In this document: positions 47,343-60,001 of the stretch, in pieces
Position numbering within the stretch: the stretch's first letter is position 1
How the letters are laid out: each line of letters starts with the position of its first letter
Notes under the pieces: generated by a model
Seen by the model: only the letters and a program-made list of their open reading frames with translations
Told to the model about the DNA's origin: nothing
The model's database searches: none
Program-made: the position numbers and the translations under genes
Assembly: GCA_021186555.1 (NCBI GenBank)
Contig: JAJKFL010000003.1
Coordinates: 38,349,908 to 38,413,907, forward strand
Direction: 5' to 3'
Source of the DNA: Reticulitermes speratus
Lineage: Eukaryota; Arthropoda; Insecta; Blattodea; Rhinotermitidae
DNA length: 64,000 nt

Positions 47343-48885
47343 CAGTAGATTCCAGTTAATTGGGCCATCGGTTAATTGGGGCAGCCGTTTATATGGGCCA
47401 AATCTTAAAGGAACAAAACCTAATCGAGAAAATTGCCAGGGTTTTCTTCGCTTATTTGGGACAGCATGCCGTTTAATTTGGCCAAGAGAAACCTATGCTA
47501 CAAGCATGTAAAATTGTTGGGTTCTAAGAACGCAATGGATCGCATAACTGTTATGCTGTTCAAACATGTCAGGAACTGATAAAAAGAAGCTGTTGGTTAT
47601 TGGGAAAAGTGCTAAGCCTCGATGCTTTAAGGGACTAAAAATGGACAGTTTACCGGTAGAATACTATGCTAATAAGAATGCATAGATGACTTCCGAAATT
47701 TTTAAGAAATGGTTAATGAGGTGGGATGTGAAGTTACAATAGAAATCAAGAAAAGTTCTTCTGATTCTTGACAATTGTGCGGCACACCCTCAATGTTCAG
47801 TGTTTGAAAAACATCCAGCTGGAATTTCTGCCTGTCAACACTACATCCTTGGTGCAGGCAATGGATATGGGAATCAAAAAATTTGAAGATGTTGTATCAC
47901 AGAAAGTTGGTGAACCACGTCCTAGATGCGATTGAAGAAAATCTACTGACATCATTTTCCACAGCCAAGGAAGTGAGTTCAAAGGTTAACCTTCTCCAGG
48001 CAGTACATTTTTGTTGGCGAGAAATAGGCAGTAAGACAATTCAGAACTGTTTTTCTCACTGCGGTTTGAAGCATTCTGGCTTGGAGATGCCTGAAACAGC
48101 CAAAAGTGAATATGAAGCCATTTCAGAAGTGCAAGAAGTTAGGAACTATGAAGAATTTGAAGGTATCGACAATAATGTTGAATGTTACAATGAAAATGAA
48201 GATTGTGAGGACGAAATTGTTGAAAGCATTCTATCAAAACACCAAGATGAGGAATTAGAAGACGAGGAAAGTGATGAACATGACACATCTGAACTTGAAT
48301 GAGTGACTGAACAGGATGCCAGGAAATTTATTGTTCGTTACGATACTTCATGCAGGAAGGCAATGAAGGCAGTCCACTGTCTGCACTAGATGCCTGTGCG
48401 ATTTTGTTCACTCACAATCAATCACTCAAAAGAACACGGCAGGGTACACTGGAAGAATTCTTCCGGCAATGACTATTAGGAACTAAAAGTTGAAAAAGTA
48501 AGCACGCGCATGTTTGTTATATAAATTAAATGTTATATAACATTTAAATATCAAATATTTTCTGTAATTTGTTTTAATAGGATTAGATTGGAGGACTTTA
48601 AGGACAACAGACGTATCCTCGTACAGGTCATTAACTATGTTTATATTGACGATGAGCGAAAATGGAAACAGGTCAACAAGAATAATATTTAAATATTAAA
48701 TACATATTTCGCTATTGTTTGTTCTGTAATTCATTTGAATAAATGATTTGTTGCTCAGTCAAATGTTAGTTTGTCTTTTTATATCTTTTTAACTGTTTAC
48801 ATGAAACTTCGCATAATTGGGACAGCCGCTTAATTGGGCCAAAGTGTTCTAGTCCCGATGTGTCCCAATTAACCGGAATCTACTG
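47343..48885 (+). mobile_element. Tigger-type DNA transposon in SLC35E3 intron 3 (1,543 bp)
   Basis: TA at 47341-47342 and 48886-48887. Terminal inverted repeats CAGTAGATTCCAGTTAATTG and the complement of CAATTAACCGGAATCTACTG. A subterminal TTAATTGGGGCAGCCG motif recurs inverted near the other end. The element is in the sense orientation of the host gene and lacks the first half of its transposase. Confidence 0.92.
47530..48302 (+). pseudogene. Tigger transposase, DDE half with stops
   Basis: Fragments in several frames, in family order: a MDRITV-like start, [36 protein letters not shown], then LLILDNCAAHP (second catalytic Asp), LEFLPVNTTSLVQAMDMGI (third catalytic position), then the C-terminal domain as an open frame at 47883-48302 (KTIQNCFSHCGLKHS, acidic tail EDEESDEHD). 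An in-frame TAG replaces a Trp codon near 47685. The N-terminal helix-turn-helix domains are deleted. Confidence 0.85.
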
Positions 48886-48887
48886 TA

Positions 48888-49576
48888 CTTGTTCAGTCAC
48901 AATGTATAGAAGTCTGCGTCCACCAACACCAGCACTTACATTATGAGTTGTGTAGTTAGCTTTACATTTGCAGTATGTATTTCTATTTCTTAGTCTTTGC
49001 TGACACCAGAGAACCTGGTAGTGTGTCAGTGTCACAATTATTTTGGTGCAATGATTAGGCTGTTTTTCTGTCTTTGTTTGTTTGTTTCATTTATTTTTCT
49101 TTTCCTTTTTTCTTGTTTCTCCCTTTTTTTTAAAGATGTAGATATAACTTGCACTTGAATGTATGCTCAGTCTGTGGTTTGAACAGTAATCATGGAATGC
49201 AGTAATCTTCTTGTGGTAAGTGACTTTCATTGTTTACTTAACATATCTGAAAACAGTGTTTAATATGAAGCATGTGATTGATACTGGATGTGATTATTTA
49301 ATATTGCCATGTGTTAAATTTTCCACATTGTATTCCAGAGTTACAGTACTTATTTAAGGGGATTGTTTAATAAACAATCCTTTTTAAAATTATAAAGTAT
49401 TATACACCCATATGTACATAATAAATTGTTTCACAGTAGGAGTTATATTTAAATTTAGGTGAAGATCTTTGTTGTCACATCCCACAATTTAAACATATAG
49501 AACAGATCCCTGTATATCTACTATTCTTTAAAACTCTGTGACTTACATGTGAGTCATGTTCTTAAAATCCCATATT
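48888..49576 (+). other. SLC35E3 intron 3, middle part
   Basis: No exon or recognised element. Confidence 0.5.
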
Positions 49577-49808
49577 CAGTGCCGGTCTTAGCAAATGCGG
49601 GGCCCGATTGTGATCCTTGTGGTGGGCCCCTAAAATTTATTGTGAAGAGCAAAAAGAGGACTAACATTTTGATATATTAATATCAGTGAGGATGAAAAAT
49701 TAAAATGGTCCATTTTTTATCATTTGAAAAAATACTGATATGTGAATTCCCCATGAGTGTGGGGCCCAAATGTGTCAAATCGGCCCAATCAGCCTAAGAC
49801 CGGCCCTG
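49577..49808. mobile_element. hAT-like MITE (232 bp)
   Basis: Ends CAGTGCCGGTCTTAGC and ...CTAAGACCGGCCCTG form a terminal inverted repeat. A shared CCATATT on both sides suggests a slightly decayed 8-bp target duplication. GGGGCCCGATT / AATCGGCCC is a subterminal inverted motif. Confidence 0.8.
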
Positions 49809-49936
49809 CCATATTTATGTTCATAGCAGAATGTAGTTAAAATGTATTGCATCATGTGTATTGGTTATGCTCTTATCTTTCATTGTTTACTTATAACTGT
49901 TAATTCTATGTGTAGTTTGCTTCTGTATGATTTCAG

Positions 49937-50019
49937 GGTTTAGTAGCAAGTTCATGTATAACGGCATTCTTTGTCAATCTGTCCATCTATTGGATAATTG
50001 GAAACACATCACCACTTAC
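49937..50019 (+). CDS. SLC35E3: SLC35E3 exon 4
   Basis: Acceptor TTTCAG|GG, enters in phase 0 and leaves in phase 2 (83 bases). It encodes GLVASSCITAFFVNLSIYWI and IGNTSPLT. N-L-S-x-Y-W-I-I-G-N-T-S-P is the most conserved segment of SLC35E3-like transporters. Donor TTAC|GTATCC is weaker than the others. Confidence 0.93.
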
Positions 50020-50885
50020 GTATCCTTTACAGCTACTGATCTTCAGACACAGACTGATGGCTGACTGTGTTTCTCTGATGGGATTTGTCACTTTTATGAA
50101 GTACAAATGTCACAACATTTTCGTATACTAACTGATATATGTGATCCAAAACAGTATAGCTGATATTTAGGAAGTGTGTATAATGTGCTTTTAATGTAGT
50201 GCATGAATGAATTAACATGTTCACTTTAATTATTTCTTTTATTAGAGCGTGTTTGTTTGTTTTATTGTTTTTTATGTTCGGTTTTACAACTTTAGGCTAC
50301 TTTAGAGGGAGGTGTTTTTCTACATATTTCATGATTAACTAGCAATAATTGTTTTTAATTCCAGTTTGTACATTACTTTAGCTCAGGGATGCACAAATCC
50401 TCAACACCAGGATGCCTGGGTGACTAAATTTTGTACAGTGGTACATGGAATAAAGTGTATGTTTGGAGGCTGCATCCAGTTGTGGAATGCATCTTGTGTC
50501 TGCACAAACCTCAGTGTGTTATTACCATTTAACATGCTGCTGTAAATTCAGGCAATTACCTTCTTCTCATGCTTTGATTTAAATTCCAATTTAATAACAG
50601 TTTTCTTTACAACATTAGTTTTATGTGTAAAGTGTTATAAGTTTTAGGTTATATGGCCACAGGACATGTTTCTTTCTTTAAAATGTGGCCAAAGGAAGTT
50701 TTTGTTGAGAACCACTGATCTGGTAACGCAGACATGAAGAGGCTGGATGAGCTGATTAGTCCATTGTAAATAACAGAAATAAATTAAGTTTATAATTTTT
50801 GACATGTATCTACTCGTATATTTCATGAAATGTAGTGTACTTTGTAGAAACACTTAATTATTTTTATCCTTTACTGTGCAACAAG
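50020..50885 (+). other. SLC35E3 intron 4
   Basis: Contains a segment at about 50460-50545 (GAGGCTGCATCCAGTTGTGG) that recurs in intron 5 at about 51090-51165, one copy on each side of exon 5. Confidence 0.55.
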
Positions 50886-51024
50886 ATACAATATGATGGG
50901 ACACATCAAGTTTTGTCTTACTGTGCTGGGTGGTGTGCTCTTGTTTGAAGAGCCATTCCATGTGAACCAGGGTGTTGGGATCATACTGACTGTGCTTGGA
51001 GTAACAGCCTATGCACATGTAAAG
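50886..51024 (+). CDS. SLC35E3: SLC35E3 exon 5
   Basis: Enters in phase 2 (completing Thr) and leaves in phase 0. It encodes YNMMGHIKFCLTVLGGVLLF, EEPFHVNQGVGIILTVLGVT and AYAHVK, the last two membrane segments. The Y-N-M-x-G-H-x-K-F-C motif is conserved with vertebrates. Donor AAAG|GTACAA. Confidence 0.93.
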
Positions 51025-53018
51025 GTACAAAACCCTTTACTAAAATTTTGAAGTAATTCATTTATTAACTTTTTTTAAAATAAAGTGTATGATTTGAGGC
51101 TGCATCCAATCATGGAATGTGCATAGTTACTTCACAAACCTGTGGTTTGTTGACAGGTGATATAAAGTGATATCCTTGGCCATACTGTACATACACATCT
51201 ACCTAGCATTTTTCTCGCTCCTCACAAACCCTGGTTGCCTCAAGTACAAGGGTGTTTCCTGTTAAGATGGTTAATATGTCTTGAGATCTAAATATAATTT
51301 GTTAAAAATATAATTTAAGGTATGAAGATAACATTTAGCATATTAATGTTACATGACAGATTGACGTGTTGTATAGTGCTCAGTGGTGAAACATTAAAAT
51401 TTGCGTCAGTGACTGGGTACTTATGTGAAGTGGGTCTTTTTTTCCTTTTGTCTCTCTGGGGCATCTATAGGAGTTGAGGTAGTTGTATATTTTAGTAGAA
51501 GCAAGTAACTTTCTTTCTTAGGGTTACTGATGCTGACAATATAATTCACACATTCAGCTACTAGATGGCAGACATATATACAACAACAGACATTTGTGCT
51601 ATATTTTAAGATTAGATCATGTTGGAACCAGCCTGGCAGATAACAGTATAGGGAAATCTGTTGAACTGAACATCAGCCAGAAAATTAGACCAAAGGCTTA
51701 ACAGAGATGTGGCTTGGGAGGGAAGATGATTTTGAGCCAGTTATGATTACTTTGAAGATGTAGGATTCTGTAGTTGATTCTAGGAAACACTGTTGAACCT
51801 GTGAGTAGTTCAGATTCACATATACTGATTGTGTATTCCACATATGCCTGCTTTTGAAGCCAGAGCCTACAACAGTACCTTGAATGTTCATTGCACTTAG
51901 CACTGTCCATAGCACATGCTTTGAAAACCAGTACCAGACATAAATCATTAAATTGGAATTAGGAAGTTACAATTCTCTTTCAACTGTAAAAAGCAGACTT
52001 TTTGAGATGGTGGTAGTAACTGGTTGGTCTACAAGCACCCTGTCTTTTCTGCAGCACAAAGGGTTATTATGAGTCCACAAGAGCCTGCTGCTGAAGCCCA
52101 TCCTGAGCTAGATAAATCCAATCTACACCCCACACCTTTTCCGAGATCCGTTTTAAATTATTATCACATCCATTACTCTCCTTCAAACAATATCTTCGTT
52201 TTTTGGGTTTTCTGAATAAAATTTCGTATGCAGTTTCCATCACTCCCACTTTGCTTTAGTGTTATTCCTGTAAGGTGAGACAAATTGTTTCTTGCCCATT
52301 TAAAACTTCACGTAAAATTTTGTATAAATGTGTATTATAAGTTTTTTTTCAGGTTTTAGATAGGAGACTTGAAGGTAGAGGATGCTGAACACATCTTGTT
52401 TCAAAATAATGTGTTCTGTTACCTTTTCTGGTGTGGTGGTGTGTGTGTGTGTGCACGCGTGCGCCATATTTCATAATGAACTAAGTACCTCTCTTGTTCC
52501 ATGCCTGCCCGAATTCCTCTGTTGGACGTGGTTGTGTTGGTTTTATTTCCTTTGATGTTTAAAATTCACCATATTTCAGGCTGGAAGTGCCCTTGGACGA
52601 GGCAACCACCATCATCATTCAGGATGCACAAAAGATTCATCAAAAATAGGACTACATTTTCGATCACCTCCTTAAGAATATTTTTCCTAGTGTTGTATGT
52701 GCAACAAATTATTGGGACATTATTCATTTAACATAATAAATTGCAACATCCTTTTGGTTTTGTGCTGATTGATGTGTTTTGTAGGTAATTATTTTATCTG
52801 CCTTTAAATTTGCCAACATTGGAAAGGGTTTGTGATTAAAATACACACAAGTACATTTAGTAGTGACATGTTTATTGGCTTATAAAACGAATACCATCTA
52901 GTAACATATAATCTTCTGTCACACAATTATATAAATCATACTTATAGATAATACAAGCCTAAGACAAGAATGTTCATGAAGAGTATATGTGTAGACAGTA
53001 TAAAGAATTTTACAGTTA
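51025..53018 (+). other. SLC35E3 intron 5, first part
   Basis: Holds the second copy of the exon-5-flanking duplication, an RTE fragment (52030-52250) and a GT-rich microsatellite at about 52432-52460. The open frame at 52501-52731 has no motif. Confidence 0.5.
52030..52250 (-). repeat. Truncated RTE-type LINE 3' fragment
   Basis: CACAAGAGCCTGCTGCTGAA, CCCATCCTGAGCTAGATAAA and the CTTTTCCGAGATCCGTTTTA stretch align in order with 1245-1345. Same minus orientation as the other fragments. Confidence 0.65.
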
Positions 53019-54049
53019 CAGTGAAACCCAGTTAAGGCGTCTGCTTAAAGAATTTTCGTGCCCAAGAATTCAGAAAATTTGATACAACAATGTTCCCATA
53101 TGATTAACCTATACGTGTTAATATGTTTCCTACTTAAAGATTTCATGCCAGAGAAGTACGAAAATGTTTCAGTGCTCTCAGTTTGTAAAGGTTCATTTCC
53201 AACTTAGTTCCCACAATGGTTCAGGGGTACAGATAGGCAACCCATTTTTTGAAAACGTGGCTGTAAATGGCATTACATTCCAAATTTACTGCCAACTATT
53301 GCCACACTTGCATTTCACACAGTGTGATACAATGTCGTGTCTTGTGTGTAATTTACAATGTGGATCAACATGGATTTAATGGAGCACTTTGTGACTAACT
53401 GTTTTACTTCAATTTCAGTAATTTTAAGTATGTTATGTGTAAAATTTACTTACTGTTTGTTTTTCACTTCAGATTGCTTGTGTGTGTACAATTTTCATGC
53501 TGTATAGCCATTAATTCTTGAACACATGAGCAGCATGGCTACTACCTCAAAAAGTGGTATAAAGCATAAGCTGCCCTCAATTCAAGAAAAAACTGGGTAT
53601 TATACATACACGGGATACTGCCTAAAATTTTACTCGCAAAAGATCTAAGAAATTTGCACTTCTGTGTCAGAATATGATGTGTACAGCTGAGCCAGGAAAA
53701 ATGTGAAGACAGCAACATATAGTAAGCTGGAGTCGGTATTTATGGAATAGTTTGGCAAGAAGAGGCTCTTTACCTACTAGTTATGCTTGTTAAAAAACCT
53801 TGTCTTAATGTTAAGTGTGTGTCAGAATCACTAGATAAGCTAAGACTAAATTGTAGTTTGATGGTGAAAGTGAATTATTTAACGCAGAGTTTATTATACA
53901 GAGTAATATTCTAGTAAAGGAAATGTCAACTTCAATACACGAGTACAAAAGAATATTACTTTTAAGACTACCCTTTTAAGACATTTTCCTACTTAATAAG
54001 CCAGATTCGCTGAATTTTTTTTTAGAAACGTCTTAAGAGGGTTTTACTG
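53019..54049 (+). mobile_element. Tigger-like DNA transposon, decayed (1,031 bp)
   Basis: TA at 53017-53018. Ends CAGTGAAACCCAGTTAAGGC and ...GTCTTAAGAGGGTTTTACTG are terminal inverted repeats, and the right TA has changed to TC. A broken N-terminal transposase is visible: SKSGIKHKLPSIQEK at about 53550 and YSKLESVFME..GKKRLFT at about 53715-53775. Confidence 0.75.
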
Positions 54050-54106
54050 TCTTTGTATGCTGTTAATAAGAAACTAAAACTTTTGTCAACTTTACCATAC
54101 TTACAA

Positions 54107-54223
54107 AGATTACTGTCTTGTGTCTTCATGGTGTAATATGAAGATGGAAGCAATATGTTCTCCAAAACATTGGTAACCAGCTGCCAGACTACAGGACATG
54201 ACATCCCAGAAGACAGTAATCTT
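54107..54223. repeat. Short MITE with AAGATTACTGTCTT ends (117 bp)
   Basis: Perfect 14-base terminal inverted repeat: AAGATTACTGTCTT at 54107-54120 and AAGACAGTAATCTT at 54210-54223. It lies 57 bases after the Tigger-like element. Related fragments are at 33527 and 59920. Confidence 0.8.
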
Positions 54224-55639
54224 CAGTTTTAATTTTTTTGTGAAACTTTGAATTTTAGGGTCTGTAAAATGTGGGTTTATAAGTAATTTAATGTACCAAG
54301 GTGCATGCTCTTTGTCTCACTTCAGAATTCTTGTGTTGTAATATGTTTAGGCCAGTCTGCTGTGATTGGTTGAGAAGAGAAATGAACCCTCTGTGCCTTT
54401 CAGAAAACAGTATTCTAATCTGGAATTTTTAAATGGACCTTTCGTCAGAAAACTATATCAAAAATTTTCCTTTTATAAAATTATTACATATGCATTATAC
54501 AGGGACATTATTTTATATGACAACTTTTATTGCTCTTCACTAGGAGCATTTCATGTGTCAGTAGGCAGCAGAGCACATGCTGCTATTTCATTTTGCCTTG
54601 AGTCAGGTCCACATGTTTTAGTTTAATGCAGTTTTTAGTCAAAATATTTAACAAAGGTGCTGGAAATGTTTCCCTTTGTTTTGCAGACACACATCACATC
54701 TAACAAACATTTTGTTCATTGCACATCAAAGTATGGTAATAGAAGTGAGCTGACAGGAAGTGATTAGCAGCAGTTGTCAGAGAAAATAATGTTCCTACAT
54801 AATTTTATTTAATTTTATTTATTGCATGACAAATGCCATAAGTGAGATTTAATATACATATAAAATTATTATTATTATTTGTTGTGGATAGTCAACCTTG
54901 CCATTGGCATGTATAAATTATCTTTGGTAAGGTTGCATTTAGACACTAAAATCTGATGTGGTATACCACATATGAAGAGTTTAAATGCACTATGATATAT
55001 TCTCTGCAACAGTAACTTATAAGATATTTTAATAATGTAATCTTTCCTGATAAAAACTCTTGTAATTGTGCCATACATTAATTGCAAGACAGATTAAATA
55101 TATTTTAGTTGTTTAGGTATTAAAAGTTTATAAAGTATTTCTCTTATGTAAAAGATTTAAAAGGAAAAATCGGCTGTGATAACCCTATATAAATTTATCT
55201 GTGCTAGGTAAATCAGATATGTTTTTATTTTAATTTTCCTTGAATACATCATTACTATTTTCATCTGCTTTTATGAACATCATATATTTTAGCCATTTCA
55301 CTGTTTACTCAGCAGTAGGCAGCATTGCAATAGAAGATAGTAAGGTAAAAGTTTTTAACTTTACAATATTGTAATTAGACACATTCCATTAATAAATAAG
55401 GCTGGCACAAACTAGTGCTGCCCCAGCCTATGAGAAATGCCATGGCCTCCTCATTCAGTTAAAAACACCTAAATTTTCTCAAACCTTGTCATAACAAATT
55501 ACATGAAGGGTTCATGGTCTTCTTGTGTGTCACTGGGTTAGTGTTTCCCACCAATCTAAAAGAATGTAGTGCCATAACCTTAAAGGGTTGAGGAGTCCAA
55601 GAATAAACTTGTTGGAAACACTCGCCTAGCAACACAGTG
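54224..55639 (+). other. SLC35E3 intron 5, middle part
   Basis: No exon or recognised element. Confidence 0.5.
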
Positions 55640-56280
55640 TCATGGCCCAGAAGCCATGAATCCTCAACAGCACCACTGTGGAAACCTCAAATGTCACAAT
55701 TATATGAAATTTCCAAACTTACTGTAATGAAAACATTTAAACAAGACGGGCAATGTACGTATAAAGAAAACATTGAGGCGCGTTTTGTAACCATTTTTGC
55801 TGTGAAAAAGCAAGAAGTATTACATATTCTGAGTGTGTGCCATGGCCTTAGTTATAGAGTATGCAAAGCACGTGCACCATATTATATTCTCATGTGGCTT
55901 GTCTGGCTTTACCATATTTTTCCACATTATCTCATAAATGGCATGATTTTTGGAAAAAAGTTATTGAACATAAAATGCGTGTTTTGATTTTCTCTACAAC
56001 TTTGTCTGAAACATTTCTCATTCTAAGGAGAATTGAGCAAGATATTATTATAAATGCACGTAGGTCTTCATAGATCTTCATGCAAAGTACCCATTATTCG
56101 TGTTAGATTGTAATCAAACCTGAATTTTCTTGACAGATTTTTTTAAAATACTTGAATATCAAATTTCATGAAAATCTGTCCTGTGGGAGCCAAGTTGTTC
56201 CATGATGGATGGACAGACACAACAAAGCTAATAGTTTTTTTCGTAATTTTGGAAATGCACCTAAAAAAACTCAAAAAGGG
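55640..56280 (+). repeat. Copy of the GGACAGAC-containing interspersed repeat
   Basis: Starts with GAATCCTCAACAGCACCACT and follows 28118/28700/39000 in order: GGGCAATGTACGTATAAAG, GAGGCGCGTTTTGTAACC, TTGATTTTCTCTACAACTTT, AAATTTCATGAAAATCTGTC, GATGGATGGACAGACAC, AAAGCTAATAG. It is the most diverged of the plus-oriented copies. Confidence 0.8.
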
Positions 56281-59200
56281 TGGTAAAATGTGTTACCCAG
56301 GCAGCCACTTGTTATGTCTGCTTACGCTGGTCCTATCAGTAATGAACTGATGTTATTTAACATTTCATGACTATACGTGAAGGTATTGAATACATTCCAC
56401 TGCTGACAACAGAATAGTGAACAGAACATGCCATTCTGTTAAAAAAAATTAAACACCAAGGCATACCATCATCTGTAACACTTATTATTCAGAGTAGATT
56501 TTCTCTGTGTATACAGTAGATGGCATCTTTGAGCTCATTAACACTTGATACTGATACGTAATTCCATTGTTAGAGTGGTTGTACACTTTGTTGTTATCAC
56601 ATTTGGGCAGTCTTGACCACTCTAGTTTACCAGCAAGATTATGAATCCATTTCATTAAAATGTAGTGATAAGCAAACCTCTGCCACTAGTCATTAGCCTA
56701 AAATTTTGTTGCTTTGTGGAAAAAACATCAGTAGCACAGTGACATTGTTATACAAATACCAAACGATTTTATTCCATTGAACTCATAAAATTTTATATAT
56801 GAAATTTGTTTCTATATCACGTTGTTTAAAAAACATGTAGCTGATACTCATGAAACTAGGAATAGATGAGCAGTAGTAGGAAAGGTCTGACAGCTTAAAA
56901 ATATGTTTACCAGCATCTTGTATTAAGAAGATGAAAGAATGTTGAGATTCTTGTTAAACATTTCAGTTTCTAACAGTATGTGCAATAAGTGTGGCTTTAG
57001 ATCATCTCCCAAAGACGAAATGCAAGTAGTCTCATTCTTGAGAACTCGACAGCCACTTGTTCTGTAATAAGGCAACAGTCAAGAATAATGGCACCGTCTG
57101 TTGTCATATTTTGGTTCAGAGTGTGAAATGTGCAGATCAAATGGTATTGAACGGAGAAGCTGTGCTGTCCCCCCTCCTCCCAAAAGTAAGGTACTTCTAG
57201 ACTATTATTACAATGCTTATTGTATTAAGTGGTCTTTGCCTAATTCAGAGTTCACCGCATGTGTATTTTGTGAAATTGTGTCATCAGAGCAGTCCTTATG
57301 TGTCGTATCTATAATAGTAGATCAATGAAAGAGTTGTCTGTAGAAACTTTAGTTAGAGATGGAATTTATCAACATTTTCTGTTTAATATCAATGGGTATT
57401 CCACTAATACTTTACATGTACTTAACTTTTGCTGTTTAATAGACTTTAATCTGCTGATTTCCCTTCCTTTATTGTCTACAATATTACAACTACTGTTTTT
57501 TTGGGGGGGAGGGGGATACTGAAGACCCTTTAGGACATTGAACATTGTAGTCCACAGACTTTCCCTTGAAACAAATGTATTTATCGGAGTTATAAAGTAC
57601 CTGTCTGATTATGGTAGCATATTTACTGATTTGTGGAATACATGTCTCTATCAACAACTGAACCTCATTTGTCTTTTATTAGGCCTACTTGTTACATGTC
57701 TGATATCAATTCTGGTATTTGTAAAGTATTACTGCACTAAAACTGTTAGGTTGTGCTGAAGTGAAAATTGAAATTTGTACAGTTATTTTCTGAATGTCTG
57801 TGTGGTACTGTAGCAGATGAGACTTGGTATGGCTTACAAATAAATTGAGGCATAGGATCATAAATGCATATAAAAGAGGAGAGAATGCTTGGATTTTTGT
57901 TTGTTTCATTACTCTTCATATTTTAGAGTGGATATAAGTGTTTCTGACACAGAAAAGAAAATGTGACTTAAAAACTCCAGAATTAAATTGTTTGGAATTT
58001 TATTCATAATCAGTGAACATTCCTGGTTTCAGTGTGAAAGATGAAGTCCACATTCCACTGTTTACTTTGCATTTCTTAGGAAACAGATTGGGGTGTTTGT
58101 ATTTTAGATGGGAAGGTATTATAGGCTTTTAAATTATTTGTATAATGTGACAGCATTATAGTTGTATTCAGAAGAATGGTGCCTTTTGTACATGTTTCGT
58201 GGTTGTAGTTATGATTTTTATATCTGCTCCAGAAACATTCCATTTTGTAGATGTGACAGATTTTCATGCTTGGTTGCATGTTGTGGATGTTCTCAGTGTA
58301 TTGCTTGGGGTATGCAAGTGATGTGTTTATGGTTTTACTCAATTTTATTATTTTAATTTTATTTATTTACCCTGATTCGTACCTAAGTTCTGACATTATG
58401 TAATAAATTTAAATTATGGAGAGTGATTGTATTCAACTGCAGCACAAGAAATTGTTTATATTATACCAGTGCCAGTGGAAAAGGCCTATTGAAGTTTCAA
58501 CAGGAAATCTCTTATAGATAAAAGTATGCATACCTACATATGTCATTTCATTGGTCATCAGATGGCATGTTGGGCCACTGACAGTCTGTTACGGGGAAAA
58601 CTAAGTACTGCCAAGGCTGTCTGCCAGACCGTGCCATTTCTTAGTCATAGAGAGTAATTACGTCCTCTGTGAGTGAATAATATACTCACATAATTAAGCA
58701 ACTATAAACCATATGCTGTTATTCTGATATTTGGACAGTGTTTTTTGTGTTGATATGCACAAAATTTCTAGAGTTGGCTCCAATTCCATCTTCAGGTGAG
58801 TGATTGTTGTTATTCTGACATGTATTTTTATTTTTAATATTAGTAGTGATGGTAAGGACTGATTCCAGGCCCTTTTGAATTTTGGTTTACTGATTCTCTG
58901 AACATAAATGCAATATAAATACGGGAGACATCCAAGTCCAAAATTGCAGAACTCTGCTGGAATGAAGGTTATCAAATAAAGCTTGATAAAGCAGAAATCA
59001 TCCATGAAGATTTTTCAAGATCATCGGGAATGTGAAGGATCTAGTATTCTACAGAAAAATAGAACAGGTCCTCATCAGCCAAGACATTATCTCCATCTGG
59101 CTCCCTTACTGGAAGACAGGATTTAATGTAAGTGGTTATAACAACAACCATCACCACAGATATTAAAACTAAAACAAAATACAAAATGTGTTGGTATAAT

Positions 59201-59919
59201 AATGACAACCAGTCACCCTGTTATGTTCTGTTTGTGGAAAGGTTATGGGAGCTTGACTGAACCTGTAACTTACATTAACCTGTGATAATTCTTATGTAGC
59301 TCATAAGGTGTGTGTATTACACTATTACCCAATAAAATTCTTCTGTGTTCATATCACTGTGTAGCATTGTTTGTGTCTGATTTTTTTTTTATTACATGTA
59401 AGAAGAACTCATTTCTGAGAACATCCCTTTTTTATTTCTTTAATTACTGAACAGTTTGTGATTTCACCTAAGTAATACTTGAAGCTACTGCAGTACTTAC
59501 ACAGTTTAGTCTGAGCTTTGTAACCACACTAATTGATTTTTGTGCTTGGTTCTGAGTGTTTATGTATGATGCAGTAATTATCATTGCTATACCACGAGTC
59601 ATATTGGTCAGTACATAGCAGTCTTAGAGCTTATTTTAGTTTAGAAAAGCATGCCCATGTTGTTACTCATTTCTCAGCTGTATAAATTAATACAACATTG
59701 AATAGGAGAATGAGTGCAAATGATGAATTGGGTAGGATGTGGAAAGAAGTGGTTACTGCCTGTTGGGTATTAGCCCAACAGTTCCCTGGAGGGTCTGACA
59801 AAAATTACAAAAGACCATAGTCAGAGCAGGTGACCTCAGTGCCAAGAATATAACATGGGAACTCTTCAATACAAAAAAATGTTAACCACTCTGCTGTTAT
59901 GTTCCAGGTTCTCACAGCA
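56281..59919 (+). other. SLC35E3 intron 5, last part
   Basis: Long AT-rich intron with no recognised gene. A T/G-rich run lies at about 57500-57515. 59030-59130 translates weakly like a transposon protein fragment but is too short to assign. Confidence 0.45.
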
Positions 59920-60001
59920 GCCTTCTGGGATGTGATGCCATGTAATTTGCCGGATATGTAACTGCCAAGCTACTTGCTGTCACATCACAGAAGACAGTAA
60001 T
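59920..60001. repeat. Foldback MITE fragment of the CTTCTGGGATGT family
   Basis: GCCTTCTGGGATGTGATGCC on the left. The right side, GTCACATCACAGAAGACAGT, is its imperfect complement. The left arm matches the arms of 37980-39004 and the right end matches 54107-54223, linking the two. Confidence 0.6.

Noticed and set aside
55637..56350. Plus-strand frames of 60-116 codons
   Set aside because: They fall within the GGACAGAC interspersed repeat and equivalent frames at 28715 and 39239 share the same repeat sequence.
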